Positions 42,341-53,674 of a stretch of DNA of 64,000 nucleotides are shown in pieces. Numbering within the stretch: position 1 is the stretch's first letter; each line of letters starts with the position of its first letter. Both the position numbers and the translations under genes were made by a program. The stretch comes from Pelagophyceae sp. CCMP2097. Lineage: Eukaryota; Sar; Pelagophyceae. Location of the stretch: assembly GCA_026770575.1 (NCBI GenBank), contig MU657182.1, forward strand, positions 359,442 to 423,441, in the 5' to 3' direction. The notes under the pieces are model-generated. The model did no database searches. It worked only from the letters and a program-made list of their open reading frames with translations, and was not told where the DNA came from.

Positions 42341-44864
42341 GATACAATTTGTACTTATCAACGTCAATGTAAGGTTAGGGTTCAAATCCTTCCACGAAAT
42401 CCGGGTTCCTGGCATCGTGTGGGTTGCCGGCGCGGCGGCGTGCAGTGACAAGGAGCCTCGAGAAAGTGTTAAAACCCTTCTGTACTGTAGGACCGCGCCC
42501 TCGTCAACGGCCAGGCATACTCGGCGTCCTCTTTTCTACGGAGCTACGTAGGAGCATATTCCTACAGAGACGGGACCGGGACGGGGCGGTCTGTAACAGA
42601 CTGAAATGCAAGCTGCGCACGATAACACCCGCACACCCTGTGCTGTCGCCAGCGATACACGGAATCTATATATCATATTTTGGGAGATTGTGCTACTTAC
42701 GCTATAGGATTCCTACCTCGTGAGGAATGTTTTAGCAGAATAAGTGAGAAGATTCCTCTTTTTGATTCTCTGTCAATCCATGCTAAGGTTGACTTCATCA
42801 TGCATGAGAATACTCCCCATTTCGTCGATACTTTCATTTATCGTTTCTTATTTAAAATTAAAACCTATCAAATTCGCGCTAAGTTGGTTGATCTGACTAG
42901 GCCAGGAGAAGGTCCTCCGGGACTGGACATCCTGTGATTTTTATTACATTACATTACACACTGTGCGCGAACCAGAGACATTTTTTTTTATAGCGATTAT
43001 CGTCTCGCTGCACTCCAAAAGCGGGCTAGGAACCTATCAAGGCTTGGAAACACACTCTTTTGAGTTTGAGGAGCATAACTGGGACTTAATAAAAATTTTT
43101 AAGTCCTTATTGACTTTTTGGCTGTTTTGCTTACCATCGAACTCGACGTTGGAGACGCGTCCCTCGATGGCGATGCCCCTCGGGGTGGTGCACTGACCCT
43201 ACTGGCCAAGTCTCGGGTGCCAAAACCTCGATTCCAACGACTACGAGCCCTAAAGTGGCGCGCTGCGTCTTCGTAGCAGCATAAAATGGAGCAAAACGGT
43301 CGAGTTTTTTTGACGCCGCCCTTTTGCAGGCGCCCGCGTGAGTACCCAATCCGAGACATGACTTAAAATTGGGGAGGTCAAACTCGCGCGCAGAGACGGT
43401 CCAAGAATGTTTTTTTGTGACGGCCACGCAAGATAGTGTGCCCAACGGCGATTTCGACGAGACCGAAGCTGCGAGTGCGGCAGCGCGCCAGTAGGGGGTT
43501 ATACTTCGGTGTGGTAACCGCCTTTACCTTTAAAATAGACTCCGTCCGGCGACTTGTTACCCACGTTGAGAGGCCGCACGGAGGGCTGGCCTCTCGATAT
43601 ATTCGACGAGCGCCGACGTTTTGACCGGCGGAGCACGTAGTGATACTACTTGGCCAGGTCGCTACGCTAAATTGGGGAGGTTAAGTTCGCGCGTCGCGTG
43701 GCGCAGACCCACGGCATCAAGCAGTTTTGTTGACTCACTTGTTCGCTGCGTTCTCAGGCTCGGCGAACTTCTCGCACTCCAGAGGCTCTCCTTTCGCGGC
43801 CCCACGCATCTGATACCGCGCCAGCAGGATGCACAGCCCTCGGGTCCGCAGCTAGTGCATGGCGCGCGGCCCACCTCCGTGGAGTTTGCTCTCCGAGGCT
43901 TTCCGACGAGGATCCGCTCGAGTGCTTCCGAGTCAGGACTACCAAATCCGAGTGCAACGGACAACGGACGAGACAAACGTAGCGAGCGAAGCGAGCGGTG
44001 TTTGGCGAGTCCGTTGCACTCTGATTTGGAGTCCCGAAGCACGAGAGCGAAGCCGGGCGGAAGCCAATCAAGGACTACCGAACGTAAGCCCCTCCGCGAG
44101 GGTGGCCCGACGCGTGCTGGGTCGTCGAGAACACCTCAGCTTCGGCGCCCGTGAAGCTGCGGCCGTGCAACGTACGTTGCACCGACTCTCTGCCCTGCTC
44201 GCCCCCATTGCCCGGCCGGTGCTCACTGCCCCCGCGTGCCGCTCGATGGTCAAGACCTTGCAACTTCGAAACTTCGAAAAACTAGCGCCGCAAACGTTCC
44301 TCTCTTACAAAACAAGCGGCGGGGGTCGCCACATTCGACACCGCGTACGCGTTGATCGTCGCGCACTGCCATCGTCGACGCGCAACGGAAATTAAACGGA
44401 ACTTTTCCGATGGGGCCGACGTCTTCCCTGCGACGGGGCCCTCCATTCAACGACAGGGCGGGAAACGCTCATCGCTTGCTTCGAGTGAGACTGACCCGAC
44501 CCGTGCGCTGGCTCGCCGCTCCTCTGAGCCGAGGACGTTGCACTTGAATTGAACCAGCAATGCGCTCGACGGTTACAATTATTGTACTTCAACGAGACAC
44601 TCCCTTTTTTGCTAAATTTCAAGAAGACTCAAAGTTTCGATAAGATCGGATGGCCCAGTTTGCTCGAAATCCGGAAAACGCTTTGAGCAGTTTTGGGCGA
44701 ACGTTAACCCCACAGTTAATCACAGTTCGTTGGATTCGATTTTGCTTCGTCGAGTGTTGCGCGCGAAACACTCGTACCCGCCGCGCCGTGCACCTAGCTT
44801 GCCGCGCCGTCCGTTGCTCGCCGTGCGAGCAGCTGCGGAAACCTTGCGCCGCTCCGTTGCGTGG
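42341..44864. other. Gene-poor interval with AT-rich island and hairpin
   Basis: About 2.5 kb without a firm gene. The stretch 42650-43130 is strikingly AT-rich and contains an 85-codon plus-strand frame (42680-42937) with Phe/Ile/Lys-rich codon use unlike its neighbours, possibly a retroelement or imported fragment. A fold-back repeat lies at 43936-44034. The rest shows no structure I can name. Confidence 0.4.
43936..44034. repeat. Fold-back inverted repeat, about 26-bp arms
   Basis: 43936-43962 and 44009-44034 are reverse-complementary except for one indel and one mismatch; the paired core is GAGTGCAACGGAC against GTCCGTTGCACTC. The 46-nt loop contains a short GAGCGAAGCGAGCG repeat. Confidence 0.6.
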
Positions 44865-46637
44865 ATGCGGTGCCTGCTGGCTTTGCTCTTGGCCCAGTGG
44901 TCCTATGCCCGGTCTATGGCGACCGCGACGTGGCGGCGCTGCTGAAGCGCTTCCCGGACGTTGCCTTCGTCGACCCTTCGATGCGCGGGACGCATCTACG
45001 CATCACCGTCGTCCACGACCCAAATTTCGTCAATCTGCACAATGGCACCGCCATCCTCCCAAGAAAGCAGTGGTTTGGCTTTATCATCGACCAGATCAAG
45101 TTGATCTCCGACAAGGCGGGGTTTTCGTACACGCTGCACGCGCCTTCCGGGTTCGGGAAGACGTGCGTCGGGAATACTTCGTTGGAATGGGCGACGCAGT
45201 ACGACTGCGCTATTGAGGATGTGATCCGTTTAAACCGAACAGACGTCTACTGGAGCATATTCTACGTCACGACGGCCAGGAAGCCCGCGTCGGAGCAGTA
45301 GAGGCAGACAGGCCCATGCGTCTGATCTCGCCTTTCTCTAGGCGCGCACGCTGGTCTCTTCGATGACGACGCCGTTCCTGGCGGACATGGGCCTTTCCAT
45401 ACTTGTCGATGCCCCTGAAGAGGCGGTCATGCAAACCATGCTGAAGATCTTTTCGCCGATTTCACCTTCCATGTGGATCGCGACTTTGTTCGCCGCTCTC
45501 TTCGTCGCCGGCGTCATGTGGCTCCGCGAGCACGAGTTTGGCCTTCTTCTGGAAGATGACCACGACTACACTATTTCCTCCGTCGAGGACGTCGACCGAA
45601 GTTTGGACGGCTACGCCACGGAACCGCGCAAAAAGATCGGTTTCCTGACCAAGAAGTCTTTAAAAGGGCAGCTCGGGTTCTGGGTCAGGGATAGCATCTA
45701 CGCGCTTTTGAATCTGGACAAGTTCAAAGCCTCGACGGTCGGAGGCGAGGCTTTGGGTTTGGCGTGGTGTTTTTTCGCCGTGGTTTTTATCGCCTCATAC
45801 ACTGCAAACCTCGCCTCCATCCTCACGACGCACGCCGGCAAGTGGGACTTGAATGAGATGGGGGACTTGATCGCCTTGGACTTTGTGGCTTGCGTTCGAG
45901 CGAAGACGGCTTACGCGCTCAACTTACAAATCGCCTTTCCAGACCTCAAACTCTGCCAAGTCCTCGGCACGACTGCAGACATGCTCCGCAAGCTGAAGAC
46001 GGGCAAACACGGCAAGGAAGGAACCTGCGACGCGGTGGTCGACGCTCTGCCGCAGTTGCTCGTCGCGCGAAACCTTTTCGCGAATCGTTCGATTCAGCTC
46101 AGAGGCGCCCCGCTGAGGCAGGGCGTGACGGACTTTGCTGCGGGTGTGGGCTTGCACGTCGACGCGGCTGTCGTGGGCAAGCTGTCGCATTGGATAACGC
46201 AACTCCGAACATGTTCGCCAGCGGACGCCCAAGGCGCCTGCTACCTCGGGAGCAATTTAGACTTGCTCTGGCAGTTTTGGCGCAGACCCGACAAGGCCGC
46301 GCCGGGCGACGACAAGAGCTTGAAGTTGGAGAATTTTGCGCTGCCTCTGATTTTGATAGCCTGCGTTGGCTTCGTAAACGTCGCCGCCGTCGTCTTTTCA
46401 AGCGCGTTCCGCGCCCGGGTATCGGTGCGTCGAAGAGGGCGCTTGGCTGCCACGCTGAAGAAAGACGCCCTGCTGAAGCTCCGCGGCCTCGTCCGCGACG
46501 GCGCCTTTGACGTCGAAAAGCTCGCGGCCACGTACGCGCGCGATGCAGCATTTCGCGCAAAGTGCGACGCTTTAGTCGGCCAGCACTTCCTCGTCACAGA
46601 CGTCGCCGCGTGGAAGCGCGCCCCAGCGCCCGTCTAG
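44865..46637 (+). CDS. Ionotropic glutamate receptor-like channel
   Basis: Ligand-gated cation channel of the iGluR/GLR family. A signal peptide (RCLLALLLAQWSYA) starts at ATG 44865, but its splice into the next segment (from about 44948) is unresolved. S1 follows: HLRITVVHDPNFVNL, the DQIKLISDKAGFSYTL segment and NRTDVYWSIFYVTT. After an intron (best read as 45275-45341, GC-AG) come TTPFLADMGLSILV, helix M1 (IATLFAALFVAGVMWL), a pore loop and M3 with the hallmark SYTANLASILT, then S2 and M4 (LPLILIACVGFVNVAAVVF). The usual N-terminal LIVBP domain is missing. The frame stops at 46637. Splicing at 46632 to 46888 could instead extend the cytosolic tail to 47358. Confidence 0.82.
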
Positions 46638-46887
46638 GAAAACGGAGTCGTGAGCGGCATCGCAGAGGCCACATGTTTGCCGGAGGCCGTTTTGCGCGGC
46701 GACGCTGGCCCCGTCGCGCTAGGCTCTGCGCGGCGCTCGAGGAGCGCTTCCGAGCCGAGGTGCGAGCGCGGCGGAGGCGGTCGCAGCGCGCCCGAGGCCT
46801 GCGTCTGCGAAAACGACGAATGCCCTATCGAGCGGCATCGGCGGCCTTTGCGAGATGGCGGGACGGGCGATGGCATCATTGCGCTAG

Positions 46888-47358
46888 GTTTTGGACCACG
46901 TGCTGCACGAGAAGCAGCGCCTGTTCACGCGGTGCCTGCACGAGCAGATCGAGCGGGACCACCTCATACGACTCCGGCGCGGCCCGTCGCTCCGGCGCGG
47001 GGCCGAGATGCTCGGCGTCGCAAGGCCGACCCAGCTCGCGTACGTTGCGACGACGAGTGCGGCGGACGCGGAGGACTCGCCGACGGCGCCGCGGCCGCCG
47101 CTCGGCGGGCGGCCCGGGTACGGCGACGACGATGTCTCTTCCGACGACAACGATAAGCCGCGCAGACCTGGCCCAGACTACTACAAATACGACTACGACG
47201 ACGTGGAGCCGCCCGTCGCGCACGTGGAACCTATTGTTGCGGCCGCAGACGAGTGCAAGATGCCGGACCACGCGCCGCCGGACTACTCGCGCGGGGCCGC
47301 GCCCGAGGCGCGCGCCTCGCCAAAGTCCTTTATCCTCGATTTCTTTAACTATCCATAG
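46888..47358 (+). CDS. Acidic/Pro-rich exon, possibly the C-terminal tail of the glutamate receptor
   Basis: An acceptor-like GCGCTAG precedes an open segment (VLDHVLHEKQRLFTRCLHEQ and onward) ending at TAG 47356-47358. It begins as a charged helix and ends Asp/Tyr/Pro-rich. It has no convincing start codon, so it is more likely a downstream exon. Joining 46631 to 46888 keeps phase 0. It could also belong to an unrecognised gene. Confidence 0.4.
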   Translation, partial: VLDHVLHEKQRLFTRCLHEQIERDHLIRLRRGPSLRRGAEMLGVARPTQLAYVATTSAADAEDSPTAPRPPLGGRPGYGDDDVSSDDNDKPRRPGPDYYKYDYDDVEPPVAHVEPIVAAADECKMPDHAPPDYSRGAAPEARASPKSFILDFFNYP

Positions 47359-47651
47359 ACTGCCGACGGATCAAAAGACGGATGCATCGGACGAGCCTCG
47401 GAGGCCTTGCCGAACAAAATGCCCGGAGACCGGATGCTCGACCGACTGCCCCGGGCCCCGCGGAGGCGTCGCAGCGACGATAGTATGCTGTCCCCGTACC
47501 AAGCTCGTGACCTCGTCTGGCCGCGGCGCCGCCGGCGCGCAAAAAGCAGAACAACGTTTTGGCGACCCCTTGCCTTGCAGAACCCCGAACAAAAGCGTTG
47601 TTCCGCCACGCGCGCGGGGCTTCTTGGCGCGCGCGTCCTTCGCCATCGGGC

Positions 47652-50600
47652 ATGGGCTCGAAGCGGCCGTGGCGCGCGTTGGCGCGATGTTCGACGGCGG
47701 TCGACGAACGCGTTGCGAAGGGGTGCGCCCTCGTCGCGTTCCACGTGGCGCGCCGGCCCTGGCTCACGGTCGTATCCTGCGTCGCGGCCGCGATGCTCTG
47801 CGGCCTCGGCCTCCTCGCAGCGCGCGAGGAGAACAACGCGGAAAGGCTGTTCACGCCGCAGCACACCAAGGTAAAGCGCCGGAGTGGGAAGTCAAAGGAC
47901 AAACGGGGGGGTGGAAAACCGCCACAGGAAGGACAACTCCCACGCCACTTTTAGGCCTTTCGCGACCGCGACTGGATCGAGTCGCGGTTCGGCGACGACG
48001 CCTCGACGTCGACGCTGCTGTTGAACCGCCGGCACACCGACTCCGACGTGCTGACGAAACAAGCACTTTTCGAGGCCTTCGACCTCCACGACTTCATCAC
48101 GACGACGCTGAAATACGACGCCGACAACTGCGAAAAGGTCTACTGGCGCCTCGACGTCTCGGACGATAGCGAGTTCGTCTGCCAGAAGGAGAGCGTTTTA
48201 GCGTATTGGGCCTACAACCGCACCCTGCTCGAGGAAGACGAAGACGTCCTCGGGACGGTGTCTCGAACTGCAGCGGACTGCTGCTCGCCGTTGTCGCGGA
48301 CGGTCATCTTCGACCGCGTCGTCGCCAAGCCCCGCTACGACGAATCCGGAAACCTCGTCGGCGCGGGCGCTTTACGGAGTCACTACTTCCTCGAACAGTT
48401 TCTGCGCGGCAAGAAGCGCGTCGACAGCAGCGTGGCCCGGCTGGAAAGGGCGTTTGACCGTCGTTTAAGGAAGCAGGATCACTTCGACAGCTTTAAACGT
48501 CCAAAGACTTTGACGGCCGCCGGCATATCCAAGGCCATCACAGCCGCCTTTGACCTCGACCGCTTCATCGTCAACGGCGCCGCGATCGCCATCCTCTTGT
48601 ACCCCTTCTTCGTTCTCTTCGAGCCTCGGGAACGTGCCGAGTCGAGGGGCATGCTGGGCCTTTGGGCGTGCGCGGCCGTTGGGTTGGCAGTCCTCGCCGG
48701 CTTTGGAATCGTCCTCGGCGCGGGCGTGAAATTCTCGCCCGTGCAGACGTTGGTCATCTTCCTCACGCTTGGGATCGGACTCGACGACGCGTGAAAGACG
48801 GCGTCGTTTGGAACCGCCGCTGTCTGGAGATCCTTGAGCGATGATACCCTCTAGGTTTGTTATTATCGGTGCCGAAACGAACCTTTCCACGACCATCGGC
48901 CAAGACGTCGCCGCCGCGAAACGATCCAGGCGGCAGGCGCGCGCGAGACGGACCGCCGACGCCGCGGCGGAGCCGGGCTCGGCGCGAAACGGGGAGCCGC
49001 CTCTCGACGGCGCGGGCCCCGGCCTCCCGGCCGTCGATCCCCCGATCGACGACGACGACGACGAGGCGGTGGCGCTTCACGTGGCGAGCCGGCGCGCGGT
49101 CGTCGCGCTGGCGGTGGCGGGGCCGTCGATTACGGTGACGTCCCTAACGGACTGCGCAGCATTCGTCGCCGGCGAGGCCCCGCGTCGGCCGGCACACGCC
49201 CAGAGTCGCGGGCACCCGAAGCGAGGGGGGCTTGCTACCGTTTCGCCTCCGACGACTTCCGACGCAGGGTCGTTTACGCGCATCCCGGCCATCCGCGCGT
49301 TTTGCCTGCTCAGCGCGGCGTGCGTCGCGTGCGACTACGTCTTGCAGATCACGCTCTTCGTCTCGTTCTTCGTCTTCGACATCCGCGGCAAGGCAAGGCT
49401 CGCCGCCAAGCAGGCCCGAGCCGCGGAAAAGGAACTCAAGCCGGCCCGCGACGACGCGCAAGACGCCGACTCAGACAACGCGCGGCGAGCAAAGGCACAC
49501 GCGGCAGACGAAACGCCGCCAGATGACGACGATGCTACTCGGCGAGTGGACGTCGAAGTCGAGCCGCGTGACGGCGACGCTGAGACGGCCACGGGCGGTG
49601 GCTGCTGCACCGCGGGCGGCGCGCGGCAGGTGGCGGTGTGGCGGTCGGGTGTGTCGCGGAGCGTGCGGCCGCAGCGTTTTTGGGCGCGTTATTCGGCAGC
49701 TCTGCTCTCGATGCCTGGCATGGCTCTCGTTATAGCGTTGCTTGGTGTATCATGGTTCGTGGGCGTTTATGGCGCGGCGCGGGTCACTGTTGACTTTAAG
49801 TGGGACTGGTTCATCCCAGACGGGACTCCCGAAAGAGCGGCGGCGGACTTTGACAGGAGGTATTGGAGCGGTACAAGGGTCACGCCCGCCGACGTCTACA
49901 CGAAAGCCGCAGACTACTACGCCGAAGGTGAAACGTTCAGGGAGATGCTGCGCAACTACGCCGAACGAAGATGGGTCGTGAAACGCGGCTTTGTCACGTC
50001 CAACTGGTACGACTGTCGCCGGCGTCCTCGCAGGGTCACGTAGGCCACAGACGGGGAGCGTAGGTACGTCGCCCACGAGCGGTGGCAGCGAAACGAGGGC
50101 TTGAACGTGTCTTCGTCGGCAGAATACCTATCCTCGCTCCACACTTTCCTGGAGTCGCCGAGCGGGGCCGCGTACTCTACGTTCGTCGTCTTCTCCGACG
50201 ATGGCAACGTCTCCGGGACGAAGATCAACGCTTTCTGGAAAAAGGCCGACGACGGCTTGCAGGCTAAGAGGTGGATGCAGCACTCGCGAAAAACGCTTCG
50301 GAAGACGCCTTCGTTGGCGCCTATTGTGTACGGCTTCAATTTCGTCTGGTTAGAAGCCTTTGAAGTCATCCTCCGCCAGACGCTGACGAGCCTCGCCGTT
50401 TCATGCGCCGCAGTCGAAGTCGTCCTCTTGGTCTTGCTGGGCAACGTCTGGGCCGCGACGCTGGTGTCTTGGGCCGTTGTCTTGGTCTGCCTGTTGACGT
50501 ACTCGGCCATCTACTGGTGCGCCCCTTTTGCGGGCCCCTTATCGAGCCCCTTTCGGACTCTGCTTTAGGTACTCGCAGCGGCTGAACCCGGTTTCTTCGT

Positions 50601-50911
50601 TCTTTATCATCATCGCAGTCGGCCTCTCCACGGACGCCTCCGCGCACGTGGCCCACGCCTTTCTCCGCGCATCCCAACCGCTTCGAAAACGGCGCGCGGT
50701 TGCTGCGCTGATGGACCTCGGGCCGTCTGTGCTTCGAGGCGGCGTCTCGACGCTCGTGGGCATTGCGGTTGTAGCAGCGTCGACGACGTACGTCTTCCGC
50801 ACCTTTTTCTTCTACTTGGCTACCATCCTCGTCACCGCCCTCATCGTCGGCCTCGTCTTCATGCCCGTCATCCTATCCATCCTCGGGCCAGGACACACGC
50901 CGACATCGTAA
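47652..50911 (+). CDS. Patched/PTCHD-type RND membrane protein
   Basis: RND-fold sterol or lipid transporter related to Patched, Dispatched and NPC1. Six exons (47652-47870, 47955-48790, 48855-49171, 49268-49997, 50064-50516, 50569-50911) keep phase and give about 965 residues. Helix 1 is WLTVVSCVAAAMLCGLG, followed by ENNAERLFTPQHTKAFRDRD and the first lumenal domain. A sterol-sensing-like block of five helices includes FLTLGIGLDDAFVIIGAE and SITVTSLTDCAAF. The second half repeats the plan, ending with NPVSSFFIIIAVGLSTDASA and GVSTLVGIAVVAASTTYVF. Acidic residues in helix 4 (GLDD) and helix 10 (GLSTDASAH) fit ion coupling. Intron 3 (49172-49267) starts GCGAGG and is 96 bp and stop-free. The exon 4/5 border is the least certain. 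Confidence 0.85.
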
Positions 50912-50995
50912 CGTGCCGAAGACTCCGACAAGGGTCCCTGGGCCGTCTGTTTAACAAGGGTCCTCGGTCAATTCGAACGATGGACTGAACGAACG

Positions 50996-52235
50996 ATGGG
51001 CAACAAGTGCTCGAACCGGCGCCGCGGCGAGGCGGCGTACGGCGCCGAGGCGCCGGAGCCGCACGGCGAAGCGCCCGCATCGACGGGCGATGCGGCGCTG
51101 CCTCCGCAAGGGCATGGGTCGTTGCTTGGCTCTTGCGTCGTCGGCTCGGACAGAGTAGCCGGGGCGTGCATCGACGGCGAGTCTCGTCATAGTCGTATAG
51201 CGCTGCGCGCGACCCTGCGACTACAGGATCCGTCGTCCTCTTCGATCTCGGCAAACGGTCCACACGGTGCGTTTCTCGACTGGCGCGACGACCGCGGCCC
51301 GACGAAGAAGCCTTTAGGACCCTCGGCGCGCATACGTCGCCGGCGAACCGTGTCGCGGCGCCGCGCGTCGAGGACTGCGGTCAGGTGCGGCGGCCCTCTG
51401 GCTTTGAACGCTTGTGAGCGTCTGTTAGGCCGGTTACTTCGTCTACAGCTGCTCGCGCGACCTTACCGTAAAGCAGTGGCGCGTCCGCGACGACGACGGC
51501 GCGGCGCCGGCGCGCGTCTTCGAAGGCCATTCGCTCAACGTCAGCGCCGTTTGCGTCGACGACGGCAACGGGACCGTCGCGACGGGGTCGCGCGACTGCC
51601 ACGTCCGCACCTTCGACGCCGGCACGGCCGAGGTTTTAACGGAGGTGCGCCTCTCGCGGAACGTCATCACGTGCATGCGGTGGTTCCACGGCGATTCGTC
51701 GCTCTTCGCGCAGGGGAGCGAGGATTTACGGCTGCGTATCTGGGACGCGCGGGCGGCGACCAAGCCGGCGCAAACGTTTGTGGGCTACACGTACTTCCCG
51801 CTCTGCGTCGACGTCTCGCCGGACAACCACTTGGTCGCGACGGGGTCCAAGGGCTTTAACTCGCAAGGCGGCGAAGTCCGAATCTGGGACCGGCGATCCG
51901 CGGCGGCGCCTCTCGTCGAATTGACCGGCCATTCACAAGATTGCACGGGCGTCTGCTTCCTCCGAGACGCCACTTCGAATCTGCGCGTGGCCTCTGTTTC
52001 CAAGGACTCCACCATCAGGGTCTGGGACGTGGCAAATCAAACAGAGCTCCCGCGCGTCTCCGTGGAAAACCCGGGCATGTTCACGAGCCTCGACGCGCCA
52101 AACCCAAAGGCGCGCGACCCGGCCATCAGCTGCGCGGCGGCCAACTTTGAAGGCGCACTTTTCTGCTTGGACGCCGACTTGAAAGTCTCGCTCACCGCCG
52201 AGGGGCTCACCGCCGAGGGCGCCGGGCGTGAATAA
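50996..52235 (+). CDS. WDR31: WD40-repeat protein, WDR31 homologue
   Basis: WDR31 is a ciliary WD40 protein with an N-myristoylation start. Four exons (50996-51176, 51227-51266, 51318-51384, 51429-52235) join in phase to about 364 residues. MGNKCSNRRR is a good myristoylation signal. WD blades follow: ACIDGSVVLFDLGKRSTR, YSCSRDLTVKQWRV, VATGSRDCHVRTFDAG, LSRNVITCMRW, SEDLRLRIWDAR, VATGSKGFNSQGGEVRIWD and VSKDSTIRVWDV. The SRNV, SEDLRLRIWD and GFNSQGGE order matches animal WDR31. The first intron (51177-51226) must use donor GCGAGT to join CIDG to SVVLFDLG. The start lies only 84 bp after the Patched-type gene. The last 40 residues are weakly conserved. Confidence 0.8.
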
Positions 52236-52324
52236 TTTGAATAACGACTGTGCTCTTAAAAATAACACTCCTCCGGGCCGCGCGGCGGGGCCAACGGGTG
52301 CCGCGCGGGCCCCGGCCAAAGCCT

Positions 52325-53200
52325 TTACTTGAGCTCCTTGCCCATGAACTTGCGCTTGGAGAAGGAACCCCACCACTTGTTCTTCGAACCGTCAGGGGAG
52401 TAGAGCACCTATTGCAGCCAGTCCGGCATCCGTTGGACGGCACTCCAAAGGGATCACCCGCATCGTGCCGTGGTCTCCCCCGGCGCCACGAAGCCTCTGC
52501 CGCTCGCGGACGTCTTCGGTGCCTCGCTTCGGTCCTCATCCGGGCGCGTTCGACGCACCTCGAGGACGCGGTAGCTGAGCTCCTCGCGCGCCTGCTTCAT
52601 GTAAAGGCGCCACGTCTCGCCCTCGTTGATGTCTTGCGGTGTCGGGAACAATCCCCCGAGCGCCCAGCCGGGCCCGCCAGGGATGGGGAACGCCTTGAGC
52701 GTCAGCGCCTGCATTTGGACGGCCTTTGGACAGGCCTGCGGGTGCCACGCCGCGCCCTCCCCGGCGCCCTTGCGCGACCCCAGGCATGCGCTCACGAGCA
52801 GCGCGCGGCTGGCGTCCGCCTTCTTTTCCGTCTTTTCAACCTCCATCAGGCACTGCTGCATCGACAGCGTCAGGTAGATGAGCGTGCGGTCCGGGCCTGC
52901 CGCACGCGTCCGTGCATGCATCGTCGTGGCGACGGGACACGCACCGCCCTTGACGTCAAAGTTGCGGAACAAGCTGTTCGGGCGGAAGAACTTGATCACC
53001 TCGTCCACAATGTCCTCCTCCGCCGCGTCCGTCTACAAAGCGGCAAAGGTCCACGCAGGTGCGCGGCAAGCGGCGGCGCGGGGACTCACGACGATGGGCG
53101 CGGGCCCTCGGCTCTTCGTCACCTTCAACGGGAGCAGCGCGCAGCCGCAGGCCTCTTCGCCCGTCTCCAGGCCGCAGTACTTGGAGTGGTACGCCGGCAT
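52325..53200 (-). CDS. ARPC3: Arp2/3 complex subunit 3 (p21-Arc)
   Basis: Subunit of the actin-nucleating Arp2/3 complex. Three exons (53200-53090, 53032-52559, 52408-52325) join in phase 0 to about 222 residues. MPAYHSKYCGLETGEEACG, LLPLKVTKSRGPAPIV, EEDIVDEVIKFFRPNSLF, DRTLIYLTLSMQQCLMEVEK, AFPIPGGPGWALGG, YMKQAREELSYRVL and the C-terminal KNKWWGSFSKRKFMGKEL correspond in order to animal ARPC3 (about 178 residues). The extra length is mainly a loop near residues 105-130. Its 3' end converges on WDR31 with 89 bp between stops. Confidence 0.95.
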
Positions 53201-53674
53201 GATTTTCCGAGGGCGCCTAAGGAAGGGTCTCAAGCTGAGTCAAGCAAGTCTTACAAAGGCTTAGCAAGCGATTAAGGCCGCCTCGAGATGCGTCGCCCGG
53301 TGTGCCCTCGGCACGGTGGAGGCTCTGCGCGCCGTCCGGAGGATGCCTCTCCTCGACGCGCGGCGGCGCGCGCGGCGGCGCCCCTCGCCCCGGCGGCCTT
53401 TTCTCGCTCAGAGGGCCGCAGAGCCGAATTGCCGTTTCGCGGCGGCCGGCGGGCGAGCCGACGCGCGTCGGCGGCGGGGGCATGCCATGTCGTCGCACAA
53501 GGGGACGCCGCGTCGGCACCCAGACCCAACCTCGCGTGCGGAGCCTCTCACTCGAGGCCTGTGCGTCTTGGCGGGACCCAGGGTCCAAAGAGTGCGGCCC
53601 CGCGATTTTCGGCGATTCTGCGCGGTTTCAAGTTGTGGCGCGTCGACCGCGGTTGCGACCCGCCCCGCGGCGTT
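53201..53674. promoter_or_regulatory. Divergent interval ARPC3 / MYND gene
   Basis: 474 bp between divergent start codons, very GC-rich, with frames open on both strands but no recognised product. It presumably contains both promoters. Confidence 0.35.

Noticed and set aside
42372..42395. GGGTTCAAATCC resembling a tRNA B box
   Set aside because: No matching A box, anticodon arm or acceptor stem could be placed upstream and downstream.
43621..44622. Several 100-180 codon frames upstream of the glutamate receptor
   Set aside because: Frames overlap on both strands across a fold-back repeat and show no conserved motif.
52250..53275. 341-codon plus-strand frame
   Set aside because: Antisense to ARPC3, whose three exons match the family in order.
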